Of a stretch of 39,659 nucleotides of DNA, positions 26,107 through 35,660 are shown in pieces. The notes beneath the pieces were generated by a model that did not search any database, had not been told where the DNA came from, and saw only the letters and a list, made by a program, of their open reading frames with translations. The DNA is from an uncultured Bacteroidaceae bacterium (lineage in GTDB: Bacteria; Bacteroidota; Bacteroidia; Bacteroidales; Bacteroidaceae). The position numbers were made by a program, and so were the translations under genes. Within the stretch, counting starts at the first letter, position 1. The number at the start of each line of letters is the position of its first letter. Where the stretch lies: the NCBI GenBank assembly GCA_944320965.1, contig CALUJO010000021.1:1-39659 (forward strand), in the 5' to 3' direction.

Positions 26107-26381
26107 AACTGGCACAACAATATAAAAAGGCAGTTGCTGAACAGTTGCCACTAAAGGCTCTTTACCTTTATGGCTCGTATAGTAAAGGCAATTATACAGA
26201 AGACAGTGACATAGACATTGCTGTTGTTGTAGAACGTATGAGTGACAACTATTTTGAAGACACTCCTTTATTATGGAAATTAAAACGCAAGATAAGCAAT
26301 CTTATAGAACCGGTATTGCTTACAGATGATACTGACAATCCTCTTTATGCAGATATTCTAAAGACAGGCATACTGATATAA
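26085..26381 (+). CDS. MNT-type minimal nucleotidyltransferase
   Basis: This 98-aa protein has the nucleotidyltransferase core motif G-S-x10-D-x-D (in LYGSYSKGNYTEDSDIDIAVV), which binds the metal and nucleotide. It is the size of minimal nucleotidyltransferases that pair with HEPN proteins. In characterised MntA-HepT systems the MNT protein neutralises the HEPN toxin by adding AMP to it. Whether that applies here is uncertain, because the partner lacks the usual HEPN motif. The start at 26085 lies inside the end of the HEPN gene. Confidence 0.88.
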   Translation: MDKEQAIKLAQQYKKAVAEQLPLKALYLYGSYSKGNYTEDSDIDIAVVVERMSDNYFEDTPLLWKLKRKISNLIEPVLLTDDTDNPLYADILKTGILI

Positions 26382-26463
26382 ACATAAATTTAATCAACAA
26401 CTATCAACTATTAAGGTCTATTATTTTAACCTATAAAACAAGAAAAATAATAATTAGAATATA

Positions 26464-26504
26464 AAAGTAGTGTGTCAAATCATTGTAATCAGACACACTA
26501 CTTT
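26464..26504. terminator. Bidirectional terminator between MNT and recA
   Basis: A perfect 13-bp stem (AAAGTAGTGTGTC, 26464-26476, with its complement at 26492-26504) lies between convergent genes. T-rich flanks occur on both sides, the stronger one reading leftward (CTTTTATATTC), so it mainly ends the recA transcript. Confidence 0.82.
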
Positions 26505-26532
26505 ACTATTACCTCATTAAAATTCCGAATTG

Positions 26533-27558
26533 TTATTTCAGCTTTTCAAAAATAAGTGCTTCAAGTTCTTCCTGCAATTCAGGGTTATCCTTTATGCACT
26601 GTTTTGCTGCATCACGTCCCTGTCCCAGCTTAACATCATTGTAGCTGTACCATGCACCGCTCTTCTTGATTATTCCAAGCTCTGTTCCAAGGTCTATGAC
26701 TTCGCCAGATCTTGAAATACCTTCGCCGAACATGATATCAAATTCTGCCTTGCGGAACGGAGGAGCAACCTTGTTCTTAACAATCTTGACTCTTGCCTGA
26801 CGACCGATTACATCTTCACCGTCCTTTATTGCTGCAGTACTGCGGATATCCATACGGACTGATGCATAGAACTTCAATGCATTACCGCCGGTAGTTGTTT
26901 CAGGATTTCCGAACATTACGCCAATCTTCTCACGGAGCTGGTTGATAAAGATACATGTTGTCTTTGTCTTGCTGACAGCAGAAGTAAGTTTTCTCAAAGC
27001 CTGTGACATAAGTCTAGCCTGAAGTCCGACTTTGTTTTCTCCCATCTCGCCTTCAATTTCAGCTCTTGGAGTAAGTGCGGCAACAGAGTCAATGACAATA
27101 ATGTCGACAGCAGAGGAACGAATCAGCTGTTCTGCTATTTCCAAAGCCTGTTCACCATCGTCTGGCTGGGCAATCCAAAGATTGTCAACGTCAACACCCA
27201 GCTTAGCTGCATAAAAACGGTCGAATGCGTGCTCGGCATCAATGAATGCTGCTATACCGCCAGTCTTTTGTGCTTCGGCAATTGCATGTATTGCAAGAGT
27301 TGTCTTACCTGATGATTCAGGACCATATATTTCAATTATACGTCCCTTAGGATAACCGCCAACACCAAGTGCTGCGTTCAAACCTATTGAACCTGTCGGG
27401 ATAACTTCAACATCCTGTATATTGTCGCTTCCGAGTTTCATTATCGAACCTTTTCCAAAGTTCTTTTCAATCTTGTCCATTGCAGCCTGCAATGCCTTAA
27501 GTTTCTCGCTTGATGCACCCGGTTGCTGGAAAAGTTCGCCTTCTTCTTTTTTAGCCAT
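26533..27558 (-). CDS. recA: RecA recombinase
   Basis: This 341-aa recombinase forms filaments on single-stranded DNA and drives strand exchange and repair. It contains Walker [10 protein letters not shown] (79-87), [10 protein letters not shown], the Walker [17 protein letters not shown], loop L1/L2 sequences with [21 protein letters not shown], and the C-terminal [12 protein letters not shown]. Length and sequence are normal. It lies 19 bp downstream of bcp in the same direction, so it is probably cotranscribed from the bcp promoter. No separate recA promoter or SOS-box-like palindrome is evident. Confidence 0.98.
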   Translation of the reverse strand: MAKKEEGELFQQPGASSEKLKALQAAMDKIEKNFGKGSIMKLGSDNIQDVEVIPTGSIGLNAALGVGGYPKGRIIEIYGPESSGKTTLAIHAIAEAQKTGGIAAFIDAEHAFDRFYAAKLGVDVDNLWIAQPDDGEQALEIAEQLIRSSAVDIIVIDSVAALTPRAEIEGEMGENKVGLQARLMSQALRKLTSAVSKTKTTCIFINQLREKIGVMFGNPETTTGGNALKFYASVRMDIRSTAAIKDGEDVIGRQARVKIVKNKVAPPFRKAEFDIMFGEGISRSGEVIDLGTELGIIKKSGAWYSYNDVKLGQGRDAAKQCIKDNPELQEELEALIFEKLK

Positions 27559-27577
27559 ATTGTTTTCAGTTTGTTTG

Positions 27578-28033
27578 TTATTTCAGAATCTGGGCAGCGT
27601 GTTCCTTAACCTTTATCTCCTTCGGGCCGAACACCTTCTCGATAACACCATCCTCGTTAAGGATAAATGTTGTGCGGAATACTCCCATATACTTGCGTCC
27701 GCACATGCTCTTTTCACCCCATACACCGAAGTTTTCAAGCAATGTATGCTCTGTATCGGCAATAAGAGGGAAAGGAAGTTCCTGTTTTGCAATGAACTTC
27801 TGATGTGAAGCAGCACTGTCAGGGCTGACTCCTACTACCTCATAACCTGCCTTGCGCAGTTCTTCGTAATTATCTCTAAGATTGCATGCTTCTGATGTGC
27901 AACCCGGAGTATTATCTTTTGGGTAAAAATACAAAACAACTTTTTTACCTTTAAACATATCCAGACGAATTTCTTCACCTTTCTCATTGAGTCCCAACAA
28001 TTCAGGGGCTCTGTCACCTACTTGTAATGCCAT
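27578..28033 (-). CDS. bcp: Thioredoxin-dependent thiol peroxidase (BCP/PrxQ type)
   Basis: This 151-aa atypical peroxiredoxin reduces hydrogen and organic peroxides. The peroxidatic cysteine is C45 in TPGCTSEAC, with the resolving cysteine C50 five residues later, exactly as in Escherichia coli [14 protein letters not shown] and the later [16 protein letters not shown] are family-typical. It is the first gene of a likely bcp-recA transcript. Its promoter region carries a 12-bp palindrome. Confidence 0.95.
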   Translation of the reverse strand: MALQVGDRAPELLGLNEKGEEIRLDMFKGKKVVLYFYPKDNTPGCTSEACNLRDNYEELRKAGYEVVGVSPDSAASHQKFIAKQELPFPLIADTEHTLLENFGVWGEKSMCGRKYMGVFRTTFILNEDGVIEKVFGPKEIKVKEHAAQILK

Positions 28034-28098
28034 AATCTATTCAATATTTTAATTATTAACTGATTCCGGGATTTCTCCCTCCCTACAAGAGACAAATG

Positions 28099-28110
28099 AC
28101 ATCCGGATGT
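28099..28110. promoter_or_regulatory. 12-bp palindrome in the bcp leader
   Basis: ACATCCGGATGT is a perfect palindrome lying just downstream of the bcp -7 box, at about +3 to +14 of the predicted transcript. The position would suit an operator, but no regulator is identified. Confidence 0.35.
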
Positions 28111-28119
28111 TTGTAAATT

Positions 28120-28150
28120 CAAAATTACTATTTAATTGACATATTATCAA
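28120..28150 (-). promoter_or_regulatory. Promoter of bcp-recA
   Basis: On the complementary strand TTG (28150-28148) and TAATTTTG (28127-28120) are 20 bp apart, fitting the Bacteroidetes consensus. The -33 part overlaps the end of rsgA. Confidence 0.55.
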
Positions 28151-29112
28151 TATCCTCCACGATATTTTCCTTCGTCCTTATCGTCAATTATACTGAGATA
28201 TGAATTATAACGGGATTCACTTATGTAATGTTCTTCAAGAGCCTTCTTTACCGCACAACCAGGCTCGTTGCGGTGAGTACAGTTACCATACTTGCAATCG
28301 GCTGAAAAACGAAATATTTCAGGAAAGAAATGTCCCACCTCCTCAGCTTCCATATCAAGGGTACCAAAACCTTTTATGCCCGGAGTATCAATTATATAGC
28401 CACCGTTTCCAGTCGGGAACATCTCGGAAAACGTAGTTGTATGCATACCCTTGTTGTGAACCTCGGATATTTCTCCGGTACGGACATTGGCTTCCGGCAG
28501 AAGAGCATTAAGCAAAGTGGACTTGCCCACTCCGGAATTTCCTGAAAACAGAGTCACTTTTCCTGCAAGTGAATCGCGCAATACGTCAATTCCATCGCCG
28601 GTAGCAGCCGATACCTTATAGCTTTCATAGCCAATTGAATCGTATAGATTGATAAGTCCGTCAAGATAGCGCAGTTCGTCCTCTCCATACAGGTCAATCT
28701 TGTTGAATATAAGTTTTACAGGGACACGGTAAGCCTCAGCCGTAGCAAGGAAACGGTCAATAAAGACTGTTGATGTTTCGGGATAGTTGACTGTAACAAC
28801 CAGAAACGACTGATCAAGGTTTGCGCCTATTATGTGTGACTGCTTTGAAAGATTGGACGCACGGCGGATTATATAATTCTTCCTGTCGTGTATTTCGGTA
28901 ATGAATGCCGTCCCCTCGTTGTTCAGCTTTATGTCAACATAGTCGCCTACTGCAACAGGATTAGTGCTTTTAATGTCCTTCAAACGGAAATTCCCTTTCA
29001 CTTTGCAATCTATGAATTCACCGTCTTCTGTCCTGACTACATACCAGCTTCCGGTATTTTTTACAACAAGTCCTGATTTTACGATATTTGTCTGATTGAT
29101 ATCCTTGCCCAT
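28147..29112 (-). CDS. rsgA: RsgA, ribosome small-subunit assembly GTPase
   Basis: This 321-aa circularly permuted GTPase assists late 30S maturation. An N-terminal OB-fold (about 12-78) precedes the GTPase domain. In that domain G4 (NKID, 137-140) comes before G1 (GNSGVGKST, 191-199) and G3 (DTPG, 242-245), the hallmark permutation. The C-terminal zinc site is C273, C278, H280 and C286. Length is typical. It precedes bcp with a 113-bp gap that contains the bcp promoter. Confidence 0.97.
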   Translation of the reverse strand: MGKDINQTNIVKSGLVVKNTGSWYVVRTEDGEFIDCKVKGNFRLKDIKSTNPVAVGDYVDIKLNNEGTAFITEIHDRKNYIIRRASNLSKQSHIIGANLDQSFLVVTVNYPETSTVFIDRFLATAEAYRVPVKLIFNKIDLYGEDELRYLDGLINLYDSIGYESYKVSAATGDGIDVLRDSLAGKVTLFSGNSGVGKSTLLNALLPEANVRTGEISEVHNKGMHTTTFSEMFPTGNGGYIIDTPGIKGFGTLDMEAEEVGHFFPEIFRFSADCKYGNCTHRNEPGCAVKKALEEHYISESRYNSYLSIIDDKDEGKYRGGY

Positions 29113-29131
29113 ACTATATTATATAACAAGG

Positions 29132-29139
29132 CAAATATA
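29132..29139 (-). promoter_or_regulatory. Promoter -7 box of rsgA
   Basis: The complementary strand reads TATATTTG (TAnnTTTG), 19 nt upstream of the rsgA ATG, in the 78-bp gap after the pseudouridine synthase gene. No well-placed -33 TTTG is found. Confidence 0.5.
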
Positions 29140-29190
29140 GTAAATCTAATTCAGATACATGTAATAAATATTTCTTTATAAGACAATTTT

Positions 29191-30819
29191 TCAGAACTCA
29201 GGATGCGACTCAAAAACTGACTTTTCGCCCGTAACCGGATGAACAAATTCGAGATATGAAGCATGAAGATAAAGACGTTTTTCTGCTTTGCCATAAATCA
29301 TATCCCCTTTTATCGGGCATCCAAGTCCCTGACTGCTTGCCGAATGGACACGTAACTGGTGCGTCCTGCCAGTAAGAGGCGTAAACATCACACGGGTTTC
29401 ACGACCATTTCTTTCCATAACCTTAAAACGTGTGGCAGCTTCCTTGCCATATTCATAGCTGACCATCTGGCGTGGACGATTTGAAACATCAGGACACAAA
29501 GGAAGACTTATGAAACCTTCGTCATCCTTCACATTACCTTCGAGCACTGCACAATAATGCTTGACTACTGTTCTGTTCTCAAACTGGCGCTGAAGGTACT
29601 CATGCACTTCCTTGTTTCGTGCAATCAGTACAAGTCCGGAGGTGGACATATCAAGACGATGCACTACTGCAGGACCGCTGATATCCGGAAACTCGGCAAT
29701 AATATAGTCGTAAAGAGACTTTGCAACAATCTTGCCTGGAACGGTAAGCATACCGGCAGGCTTGTCGGCAACAATTATGTATTTGTCCTGATATATGATT
29801 TTGGGAACATATTTCTTTCCGGCTTCAACGGCAACAGGATTCTCGTCAACATCCAATCCCTGAAGCATATACCCAAGGATAGGTCCGCATTTGGACGTGC
29901 ACGAAGGATAATAATTCCCGTCAATACGTATTTCGGAGCGAGGAGACTTGCCAATCCAGAACTCAGCCATTGCTATAGGCTCCAGATTCTCCATATAGGC
30001 ATGCTGTAACAGTTTTGGGGCTGCACATTCACCCGAGCCGGATGGCGGCAAGGTAATTCCGTTGTCATTGAAAATATCTATAAGATTACGTTTTTCACCA
30101 CGTGCGTTGAGCATGATAAAGTTCCTGAAAATTTTCTCCTGCAATGCAGCCGAACGTACTTTTCTTTCGGCCTTCATGGCTTCTATTTCAAGATTCAATT
30201 TGTTGACATCTTCTTTTGCCCTCTCAATATCCTCTTTAAGTCTCCGTTCAAGACGTTTGTATTCCGCTTTCTGGAACTGGCTCTGACGAATCATTTCGGC
30301 TTCTTCCTCTTTGGTAACTCCGGCTTTTCTGCGTTCATCACGCATCATCTTTGCAAATTTCATCTTCTCTTTTTCAACACGCAATTGTTCTCCGGCAAAA
30401 TGTTCTGTATTGTAAAGACGCTGCATACACGAATTGAATCTGCATGAACCGAAAACCTTTTCTATTTTTTCGTTAAGAGCGGAAATGTTAGCTTCTTCTT
30501 CTTTAAAGAACCCATTTGTATCTGTAAGGTCAAAAACAGGAGGAACAAAGTATTCTGTATTTGCCTTACCCGCAAGAAGTCCCGAAAAGGCCGCAAGGAA
30601 GCCTGTGGCACCATTGTCTTTTCTTCTGACAACCAGTACACCAAACATCTTTCCGCTTGCTGCATCTTCTTTAAACTCAGGAACAGAATTTATATGACTT
30701 CTGACCTTAGCAGCAGCCAATACGCACATTTCATGGGGCACATAACAAAACGGATATGTAAACTTATCCGGTAAGGCAATACCTTCAACGGATTTCTCAA
30801 AACTGTGAAACATCTCCAT
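29191..30819 (-). CDS. RluA-family pseudouridine synthase with long N-terminal extension
   Basis: This 542-aa protein has a C-terminal RluA-type catalytic domain (about residues 340-542). The active-site motif VVHRLDMSTSGLVLIA contains catalytic D390, and TGRTHQLRVH follows. It should convert specific uridines in rRNA or tRNA to pseudouridine; the target is unknown. The first 330 or so residues are an extension that includes a highly charged coiled coil (about 146-226) and a cysteine cluster (YYPSCTSKCGP). Bacteroidetes homologues share this layout, to my knowledge. An in-frame ATG at 30846 overlaps the promoter's -7 box, so translation must start at 30819 (MEMFHSFE) or 30813. Confidence 0.9.
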   Translation of the reverse strand: MEMFHSFEKSVEGIALPDKFTYPFCYVPHEMCVLAAAKVRSHINSVPEFKEDAASGKMFGVLVVRRKDNGATGFLAAFSGLLAGKANTEYFVPPVFDLTDTNGFFKEEEANISALNEKIEKVFGSCRFNSCMQRLYNTEHFAGEQLRVEKEKMKFAKMMRDERRKAGVTKEEEAEMIRQSQFQKAEYKRLERRLKEDIERAKEDVNKLNLEIEAMKAERKVRSAALQEKIFRNFIMLNARGEKRNLIDIFNDNGITLPPSGSGECAAPKLLQHAYMENLEPIAMAEFWIGKSPRSEIRIDGNYYPSCTSKCGPILGYMLQGLDVDENPVAVEAGKKYVPKIIYQDKYIIVADKPAGMLTVPGKIVAKSLYDYIIAEFPDISGPAVVHRLDMSTSGLVLIARNKEVHEYLQRQFENRTVVKHYCAVLEGNVKDDEGFISLPLCPDVSNRPRQMVSYEYGKEAATRFKVMERNGRETRVMFTPLTGRTHQLRVHSASSQGLGCPIKGDMIYGKAEKRLYLHASYLEFVHPVTGEKSVFESHPEF

Positions 30820-30843
30820 AATAAACAACAAACTATTACTTTG

Positions 30844-30875
30844 CAAATATATGCAAAGAGAAACTCAAGGACAAA
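30844..30875 (-). promoter_or_regulatory. Promoter of the RluA-family gene
   Basis: On the complementary strand TTTG (30875-30872) and TATATTTG (30851-30844) are separated by 20 bp, a full match to the Bacteroidetes consensus. It fixes the translation start downstream of 30837. Confidence 0.7.
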
Positions 30876-31033
30876 ACAAATACAGACTTTCAAGTTTTAC
30901 ATTTTAACAACAAAACTATACTAAAACCCATATATTATTAAAATCAGACAAGACAATGAATTTATATACATCAAAACACACTCAGATATAGACATTATGC
31001 TTTTTCTGTTACATTTATTAAGAATTGTTTTTA

Positions 31034-31062
31034 TTGTCTTTTTATATAAAATTCTAATTTTG
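31034..31062 (+). promoter_or_regulatory. Promoter of the TonB-dependent receptor
   Basis: TTG (31034-31036) and TAATTTTG (31055-31062) are 18 bp apart. A leader of about 60 nt precedes the ATG at 31127. The remainder of the 307-bp divergent gap is A/T-rich, with no other feature recognised. Confidence 0.6.
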
Positions 31063-31126
31063 CAATGCGTTTTCACAAATTCATGTTTATCAACAATTGT
31101 CAATAAAAACAAACGGACAAAAATAA

Positions 31127-33568
31127 ATGAAAAGGTTAGCTACTACATTGTTTTTCACCTTTTTCTCTTTCCTGTACATACTTGCCTCAATAGGAGGACT
31201 AAAAGGTTCAATAAAAGACGCCGCTTCACGTTCGGCACTGGAATTTGTAAATATAAGCCTGTATGATTCATCAGGAACAAAACTTATAAAGGGTACCATA
31301 TCCGATGAAAACGGTCTTTTCAGGTTTGATGGTCTGAAAAGCGGAAATTATCTTTTAAGAATATCATATGTAGGTTACAAAACATTTGAAAAGGCTATCA
31401 GTATTTCTGACGCCAAATCAATGCAAAACATAAATGTAGTTCTTAAGGAAGACAGCGAAATCCTTGGCGAAGTACAGATTGTCGGACAGAAATCACAGAT
31501 GAGATTCGACATTGACAAGCGAGTGTTCAATGCAGACCAATCAATTGCCACAATCGGAGGTTCGGCCAGCGACCTGCTAAGCAATATTCCTTCAATTGAT
31601 GTTGATACAGAAGGAACTATCTCTTTAAGAGGAAACAGCAGTGTAACCGTATGGATAAACGGAAAGGAATCAGGACTGACTTCCGACAATCAGGCGGAAA
31701 TACTTGAACAGCTCCCGGCTGAAACCATAGAAAAAGTTGAAATAATAACAAACCCTTCAGCAAAATACAGTCCGGAAGGAACAGCCGGTATTATTAATAT
31801 AGTGCTTAAAGAAGACACAAAACCCGGATACTACGGAAGTGTACAGGCACAGGCAGACATACAGGGCGGAGCAAAAGTCAGCGGAAACATCAACTTTACA
31901 TCCGGAAAATGGAACGGGTACGCAAATATAGGATACAGACACGGCAGACATACAAGAGGCGGTTATACAAACAGATTGATGAATAACGGTGAAAACTTCC
32001 TTAACCAGACAACAGACGGACTAAATACACGAGACAATGGCTTCACCAGACTTGGAGTATCATACAGGGCCACAGACAAGGATATGATTTCTCTAAGCGG
32101 ATTTGGTATGTTGGGTGGCGGAACATCAGACAACACTGTCCTCTATACATCAAATGTTCCAGGCAATTTCACTAATGCTACACGACTTACAGACGGAACA
32201 AACAATATGAAAGGCGGCAACCTGATGCTAAGCTATGACAGGAAGATTAACCCGAAAAGTGAATTGGCTTTGTCTGCAAGTTACAGTGTCTGGGACAGAG
32301 AGAGCGATACAGACTACAAGCAACATTCAATCTATGACAACAGGGAAGAGAACTCCTTGCAAAGACAGCAAAGCGACGGAAACAACAGCGGATGGGAGTT
32401 TCAGGCAGACTATACAAACAGAATAAACGACAACAATAAGATTGAAGTCGGATATAAAGGTAACCTCAGGTCTAATGAGAACCCTCTTACAACATATAAC
32501 GGCACGGATGAAAGCAATTTGAAGCTTGAGGAAGAGCTTTACAATAAGTTCAGATACAAACAAAACATACAGGCTTTATATTTATCATACTCTGGAAAGA
32601 TAGAAAACTTCGGTATGCAATTGGGACTGCGCGGAGAATATTCCAATACAAATACCAACAGTGTAGACTATAACAAAAACGAACTTGTATACGACAAATC
32701 AAAGTTTGACCTGTTCCCAAGCGTATTCCTTTCATATTCACTTCCCAAAGGAAACGAACTTCAGGTAAATTATACAAGACGAATACAAAGACCTTGGGGC
32801 GGAATGTTGAATTCATTCAAGAACATAACAGACTCAACCAACATTTCAACAGGTAATCCAGATCTGAACCCACAATACTCAAACTCATTTGAGTTGAATT
32901 ATATAAAGAATTGGGAAAAGCATATGTTCTCACTGTCAAGCTACTACCGTACAACTGATGACGTATTCCAGCGCATAAGCTTCCTAGATGAGAACAATAT
33001 AATGAACAGCACCTGGTTCAATGTAACAAAGTCAACTTCAGCCGGTGTAGAACTTGTGGGCAAAAACAAACTGTTTGATTTCATAGATCTGACAACAACA
33101 GTAAACTTATACTATTACAAGCTCAACGGTTTTGAATTCAACATGCCAGGCACATCCTATAAAGTACAGGGCAAGAGCGAAGAAAACTTTGCATACAACG
33201 CAAAGGTCATTGCCAACTTTATGCTGCCGAAATCATTCTCATTGCAACTGACCGGAGGATACAACTCACGCGAATCAATTGCACAAGGAACAAAAGAACC
33301 GACCTATACCCTTGATGCCGGAATAAAGAAATCATTCCTAAACGGAAAATTGAATGTAGTCCTTAATGCACGAGACATTCTTGATTCCCGCCATAGACAT
33401 ACAATAACTTCAGGAACAGGATTCTGGCAAGAAAGCGAATCATGGAGACAGGGACGAAACGTAAGACTGACATTGACCTACAGCTTCGGTAACATGAGAG
33501 CAAAACGAGAAAGCCGTCCTGACACAGGAGATAGCAATATGTCAGATGAAATGTATGATATGGATTGA
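31127..33568 (+). CDS. Orphan TonB-dependent receptor-like outer-membrane protein
   Basis: This 813-aa protein has a signal peptide (about 1-22), then a carboxypeptidase-regulatory-like domain (about 25-105, LKGSIKDAASRSALEFVNISLYD to FEKAISI). A plug domain follows (SDLLSNIPSIDVDTEGTISLRG, then IEKVEIITNPSAKYSPEGTAGIINIVLKE), and then a large barrel of the OMP_b-brl_3/PF14905 type. The last strand, RLTLTYSFGN, is followed by a 23-residue hydrophilic, acidic tail. No SusD-like partner, regulator or enzyme gene is adjacent and no TonB box is obvious. The substrate is unknown. It is monocistronic, with its own promoter and a strong terminator. Confidence 0.9.
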   Translation: MKRLATTLFFTFFSFLYILASIGGLKGSIKDAASRSALEFVNISLYDSSGTKLIKGTISDENGLFRFDGLKSGNYLLRISYVGYKTFEKAISISDAKSMQNINVVLKEDSEILGEVQIVGQKSQMRFDIDKRVFNADQSIATIGGSASDLLSNIPSIDVDTEGTISLRGNSSVTVWINGKESGLTSDNQAEILEQLPAETIEKVEIITNPSAKYSPEGTAGIINIVLKEDTKPGYYGSVQAQADIQGGAKVSGNINFTSGKWNGYANIGYRHGRHTRGGYTNRLMNNGENFLNQTTDGLNTRDNGFTRLGVSYRATDKDMISLSGFGMLGGGTSDNTVLYTSNVPGNFTNATRLTDGTNNMKGGNLMLSYDRKINPKSELALSASYSVWDRESDTDYKQHSIYDNREENSLQRQQSDGNNSGWEFQADYTNRINDNNKIEVGYKGNLRSNENPLTTYNGTDESNLKLEEELYNKFRYKQNIQALYLSYSGKIENFGMQLGLRGEYSNTNTNSVDYNKNELVYDKSKFDLFPSVFLSYSLPKGNELQVNYTRRIQRPWGGMLNSFKNITDSTNISTGNPDLNPQYSNSFELNYIKNWEKHMFSLSSYYRTTDDVFQRISFLDENNIMNSTWFNVTKSTSAGVELVGKNKLFDFIDLTTTVNLYYYKLNGFEFNMPGTSYKVQGKSEENFAYNAKVIANFMLPKSFSLQLTGGYNSRESIAQGTKEPTYTLDAGIKKSFLNGKLNVVLNARDILDSRHRHTITSGTGFWQESESWRQGRNVRLTLTYSFGNMRAKRESRPDTGDSNMSDEMYDMD

Positions 33569-33625
33569 AAATTAAAAGAAAAAAAGTACTTGAATAGTTA
33601 AAAACACCACTTATAAAGAACTTTT

Positions 33626-33688
33626 AGATAAACGGCATGACAAATACATCAAAAAGATTTTGTCAAGTCGTTTATCTTTTTTTATTTT
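33626..33688 (+). terminator. Terminator of the TonB-dependent receptor gene
   Basis: A long stem (33626-33642 with 33661-33677, 17 positions with one mismatch and one G-T pair) is followed by TTTTTTTATTTT. It begins 57 bp after the stop codon. The rest of the 237-bp gap before korA shows no clear TAnnTTTG promoter. Confidence 0.88.
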
Positions 33689-33805
33689 GCCAGTGCATAT
33701 AAAACAATATTGCATGCAGACATCTTAAATTAAATACTATGAAGTTATAACGGGATGACTCAGCAATAAACAAAGAATAAACTCATCAAGAAAAATAAAA
33801 AAACT

Positions 33806-35656
33806 ATGGCAAATGAAGGTTTGGTCAAAAATCTGGACCAAGTGGTAATTCGCTTTTCCGGCGACTCCGGCGACGGAATGCAACTTGCGGGAAACATATT
33901 CTCGGCAGTGTCAGCAGTTCTTGGAAATGATATTTCTACATTTCCTGACTATCCGGCAGAAATCAGAGCACCACAAGGAACATTAAGTGGAGTTTCCGGT
34001 TATCAGATTCACATCGGTGCTGGCAAAGTGTACACTTCAGGTGACAAGTGCGATGTGCTTGTTGCAATGAATCCAGCAGCACTGAAAGTTAATGTAAAGA
34101 ACATTACTCCGCAGACTGTTATAATCATTGATGCGGACTCGTTCACAGACAAGGACCTTGAAAAGGCTCTGTTCCAGACAAAATCTCCTTTCGAAGAACT
34201 TGGACTTAACAATGTTGTGATTGATGCACCTATTACAAGCATGTGCAAGGACAGTCTTAAAGACAGCGGAATGGACAACAAATCAATACTGAAATGCAAG
34301 AACATGTTCGCACTCGGGCTTGTATGCTGGTTGTTCGACCGTCCTCTTGACCATGCAATGCAGATGCTTAACACAAAATTTGCCAAGAAACCAGATATAG
34401 CAACAGCCAACATTAAGGTTCTGACCGACGGTTATAACTACGGACACAATATACATGCTTCTGTTTCAACATACCGTATAGAGTCAAAAGGTGAGAAAGT
34501 AAAAGGTATCTACAGAGACGTCAACGGTAATGCCGCAACAGCATACGGACTTGTTGCGGCTGCTGAAAAGGCAGGACTTCAGCTGTTCCTCGGTTCATAT
34601 CCTATCACCCCTGCAACAGACATTCTACATGAACTGTCAAAGCTCAAGAACCTTGGAGTAATTACAGTACAATGCGAAGATGAAATATCAGGATGCTGCA
34701 GTGCAATCGGAGCATCATTTGCAGGTTCACTTGGTGTGACTTCAACATCAGGTCCTGGACTCTGTCTGAAGAGCGAGGCAATAAACCTTGCGGTAATTGC
34801 AGAATTGCCTCTTGTCATTGTAGATGTTCAGAGAGGTGGTCCGTCAACCGGTATGCCTACAAAGAGTGAACAGACCGACTTGTTGCAGGCAATCTACGGA
34901 CGTAACGGTGAAAGTCCGCTGGCAGTAATTGCAGCCACATCACCTACCGACTGCTTCGATTCAGCATTCATGGCATGTAAGATAGCATTGGAACATATGA
35001 CACCGGTAATCCTTCTGACTGACGGATACATTGCAAACGGTTCTGCCGCATGGAAGATTCCTTCACTAAAGGATTATCCTGAAATCAAGCCTCCTTATGT
35101 AACCGAAGAAATCAGAGAAAACTGGAAGCCCTACAGAAGAAACAAAGAAAACTTCGTAAGATACTGGGCTACTCCTGGTATGGAAGGATTCATGCATCGT
35201 CTTGGAGGTCTTGAAAAAGACTATGAAACAAGTACAATCTCTACAGATGCAATCAACCACCAGAAGATGATTATTACCCGTCGCAGCAAGATTGAAAAAA
35301 TTGCCGATGACCTTCCATTGCAGGAAGTTCTGGGTGACAAGGATGCCGATCTTCTTATCGTAGGCTGGGGAGGCACATTCGGACATCTGTATGATACAAT
35401 GCAGCAGATGCGCAACAACGGAAAGAAAGTGGCTCTTGCACACTTCAAATATATCAACCCGCTTCCTAAGAACACCGAAGAAATACTAAGAAGCTACAAG
35501 AAGATTGTCGTAGCTGAACAGGATATGGGACAGTTTGCAGGACTTCTGCGTATGAAAGTTCCTGGAGTTGACTTCAAACAGTTCAACAGAGTCAAGGGAC
35601 AGCCGTTCAAGGTTGCAAGATTAGTAGAAGAATTCACTAAAATGATGGAGGAATAA
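33806..35656 (+). CDS. korA: 2-oxoacid:ferredoxin oxidoreductase, fused gamma-alpha subunit
   Basis: This 616-aa subunit fuses the gamma-type domain at the N-terminus (about 10-190, VIRFSGDSGDGMQLAGNIF) to the alpha subunit. The alpha part is a pyrimidine-binding domain (about 230-430, SYPITPATDILHELSKL and TSTSGPGLCLKSEAINLAV, GPSTGMPTKSEQTDLLQA) followed by a C-terminal domain (LLIVGWGGTFGHLYDTM). With KorB it decarboxylates a 2-oxoacid, most likely 2-oxoglutarate, to an acyl-CoA and reduces ferredoxin. Substrate choice cannot be proved from sequence. korB starts 4 bp after its stop codon. No ferredoxin-like delta subunit gene is present. Confidence 0.93.
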   Translation: MANEGLVKNLDQVVIRFSGDSGDGMQLAGNIFSAVSAVLGNDISTFPDYPAEIRAPQGTLSGVSGYQIHIGAGKVYTSGDKCDVLVAMNPAALKVNVKNITPQTVIIIDADSFTDKDLEKALFQTKSPFEELGLNNVVIDAPITSMCKDSLKDSGMDNKSILKCKNMFALGLVCWLFDRPLDHAMQMLNTKFAKKPDIATANIKVLTDGYNYGHNIHASVSTYRIESKGEKVKGIYRDVNGNAATAYGLVAAAEKAGLQLFLGSYPITPATDILHELSKLKNLGVITVQCEDEISGCCSAIGASFAGSLGVTSTSGPGLCLKSEAINLAVIAELPLVIVDVQRGGPSTGMPTKSEQTDLLQAIYGRNGESPLAVIAATSPTDCFDSAFMACKIALEHMTPVILLTDGYIANGSAAWKIPSLKDYPEIKPPYVTEEIRENWKPYRRNKENFVRYWATPGMEGFMHRLGGLEKDYETSTISTDAINHQKMIITRRSKIEKIADDLPLQEVLGDKDADLLIVGWGGTFGHLYDTMQQMRNNGKKVALAHFKYINPLPKNTEEILRSYKKIVVAEQDMGQFAGLLRMKVPGVDFKQFNRVKGQPFKVARLVEEFTKMMEE

Positions 35657-35660
35657 AGTC

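Noticed and set aside
30820..30846. Upstream ATG for the RluA-family gene
   Set aside because: It overlaps the -7 promoter box, so it would not be in the transcript.
30997..31266. 89-aa open frame overlapping the receptor promoter and gene start
   Set aside because: It overlaps the promoter and the signal-peptide coding region in another frame, with no family resemblance.
33569..33805. Promoter for korA
   Set aside because: I found no TAnnTTTG box with a spaced TTTG in the gap; partial matches such as TATTGC were too weak to list.
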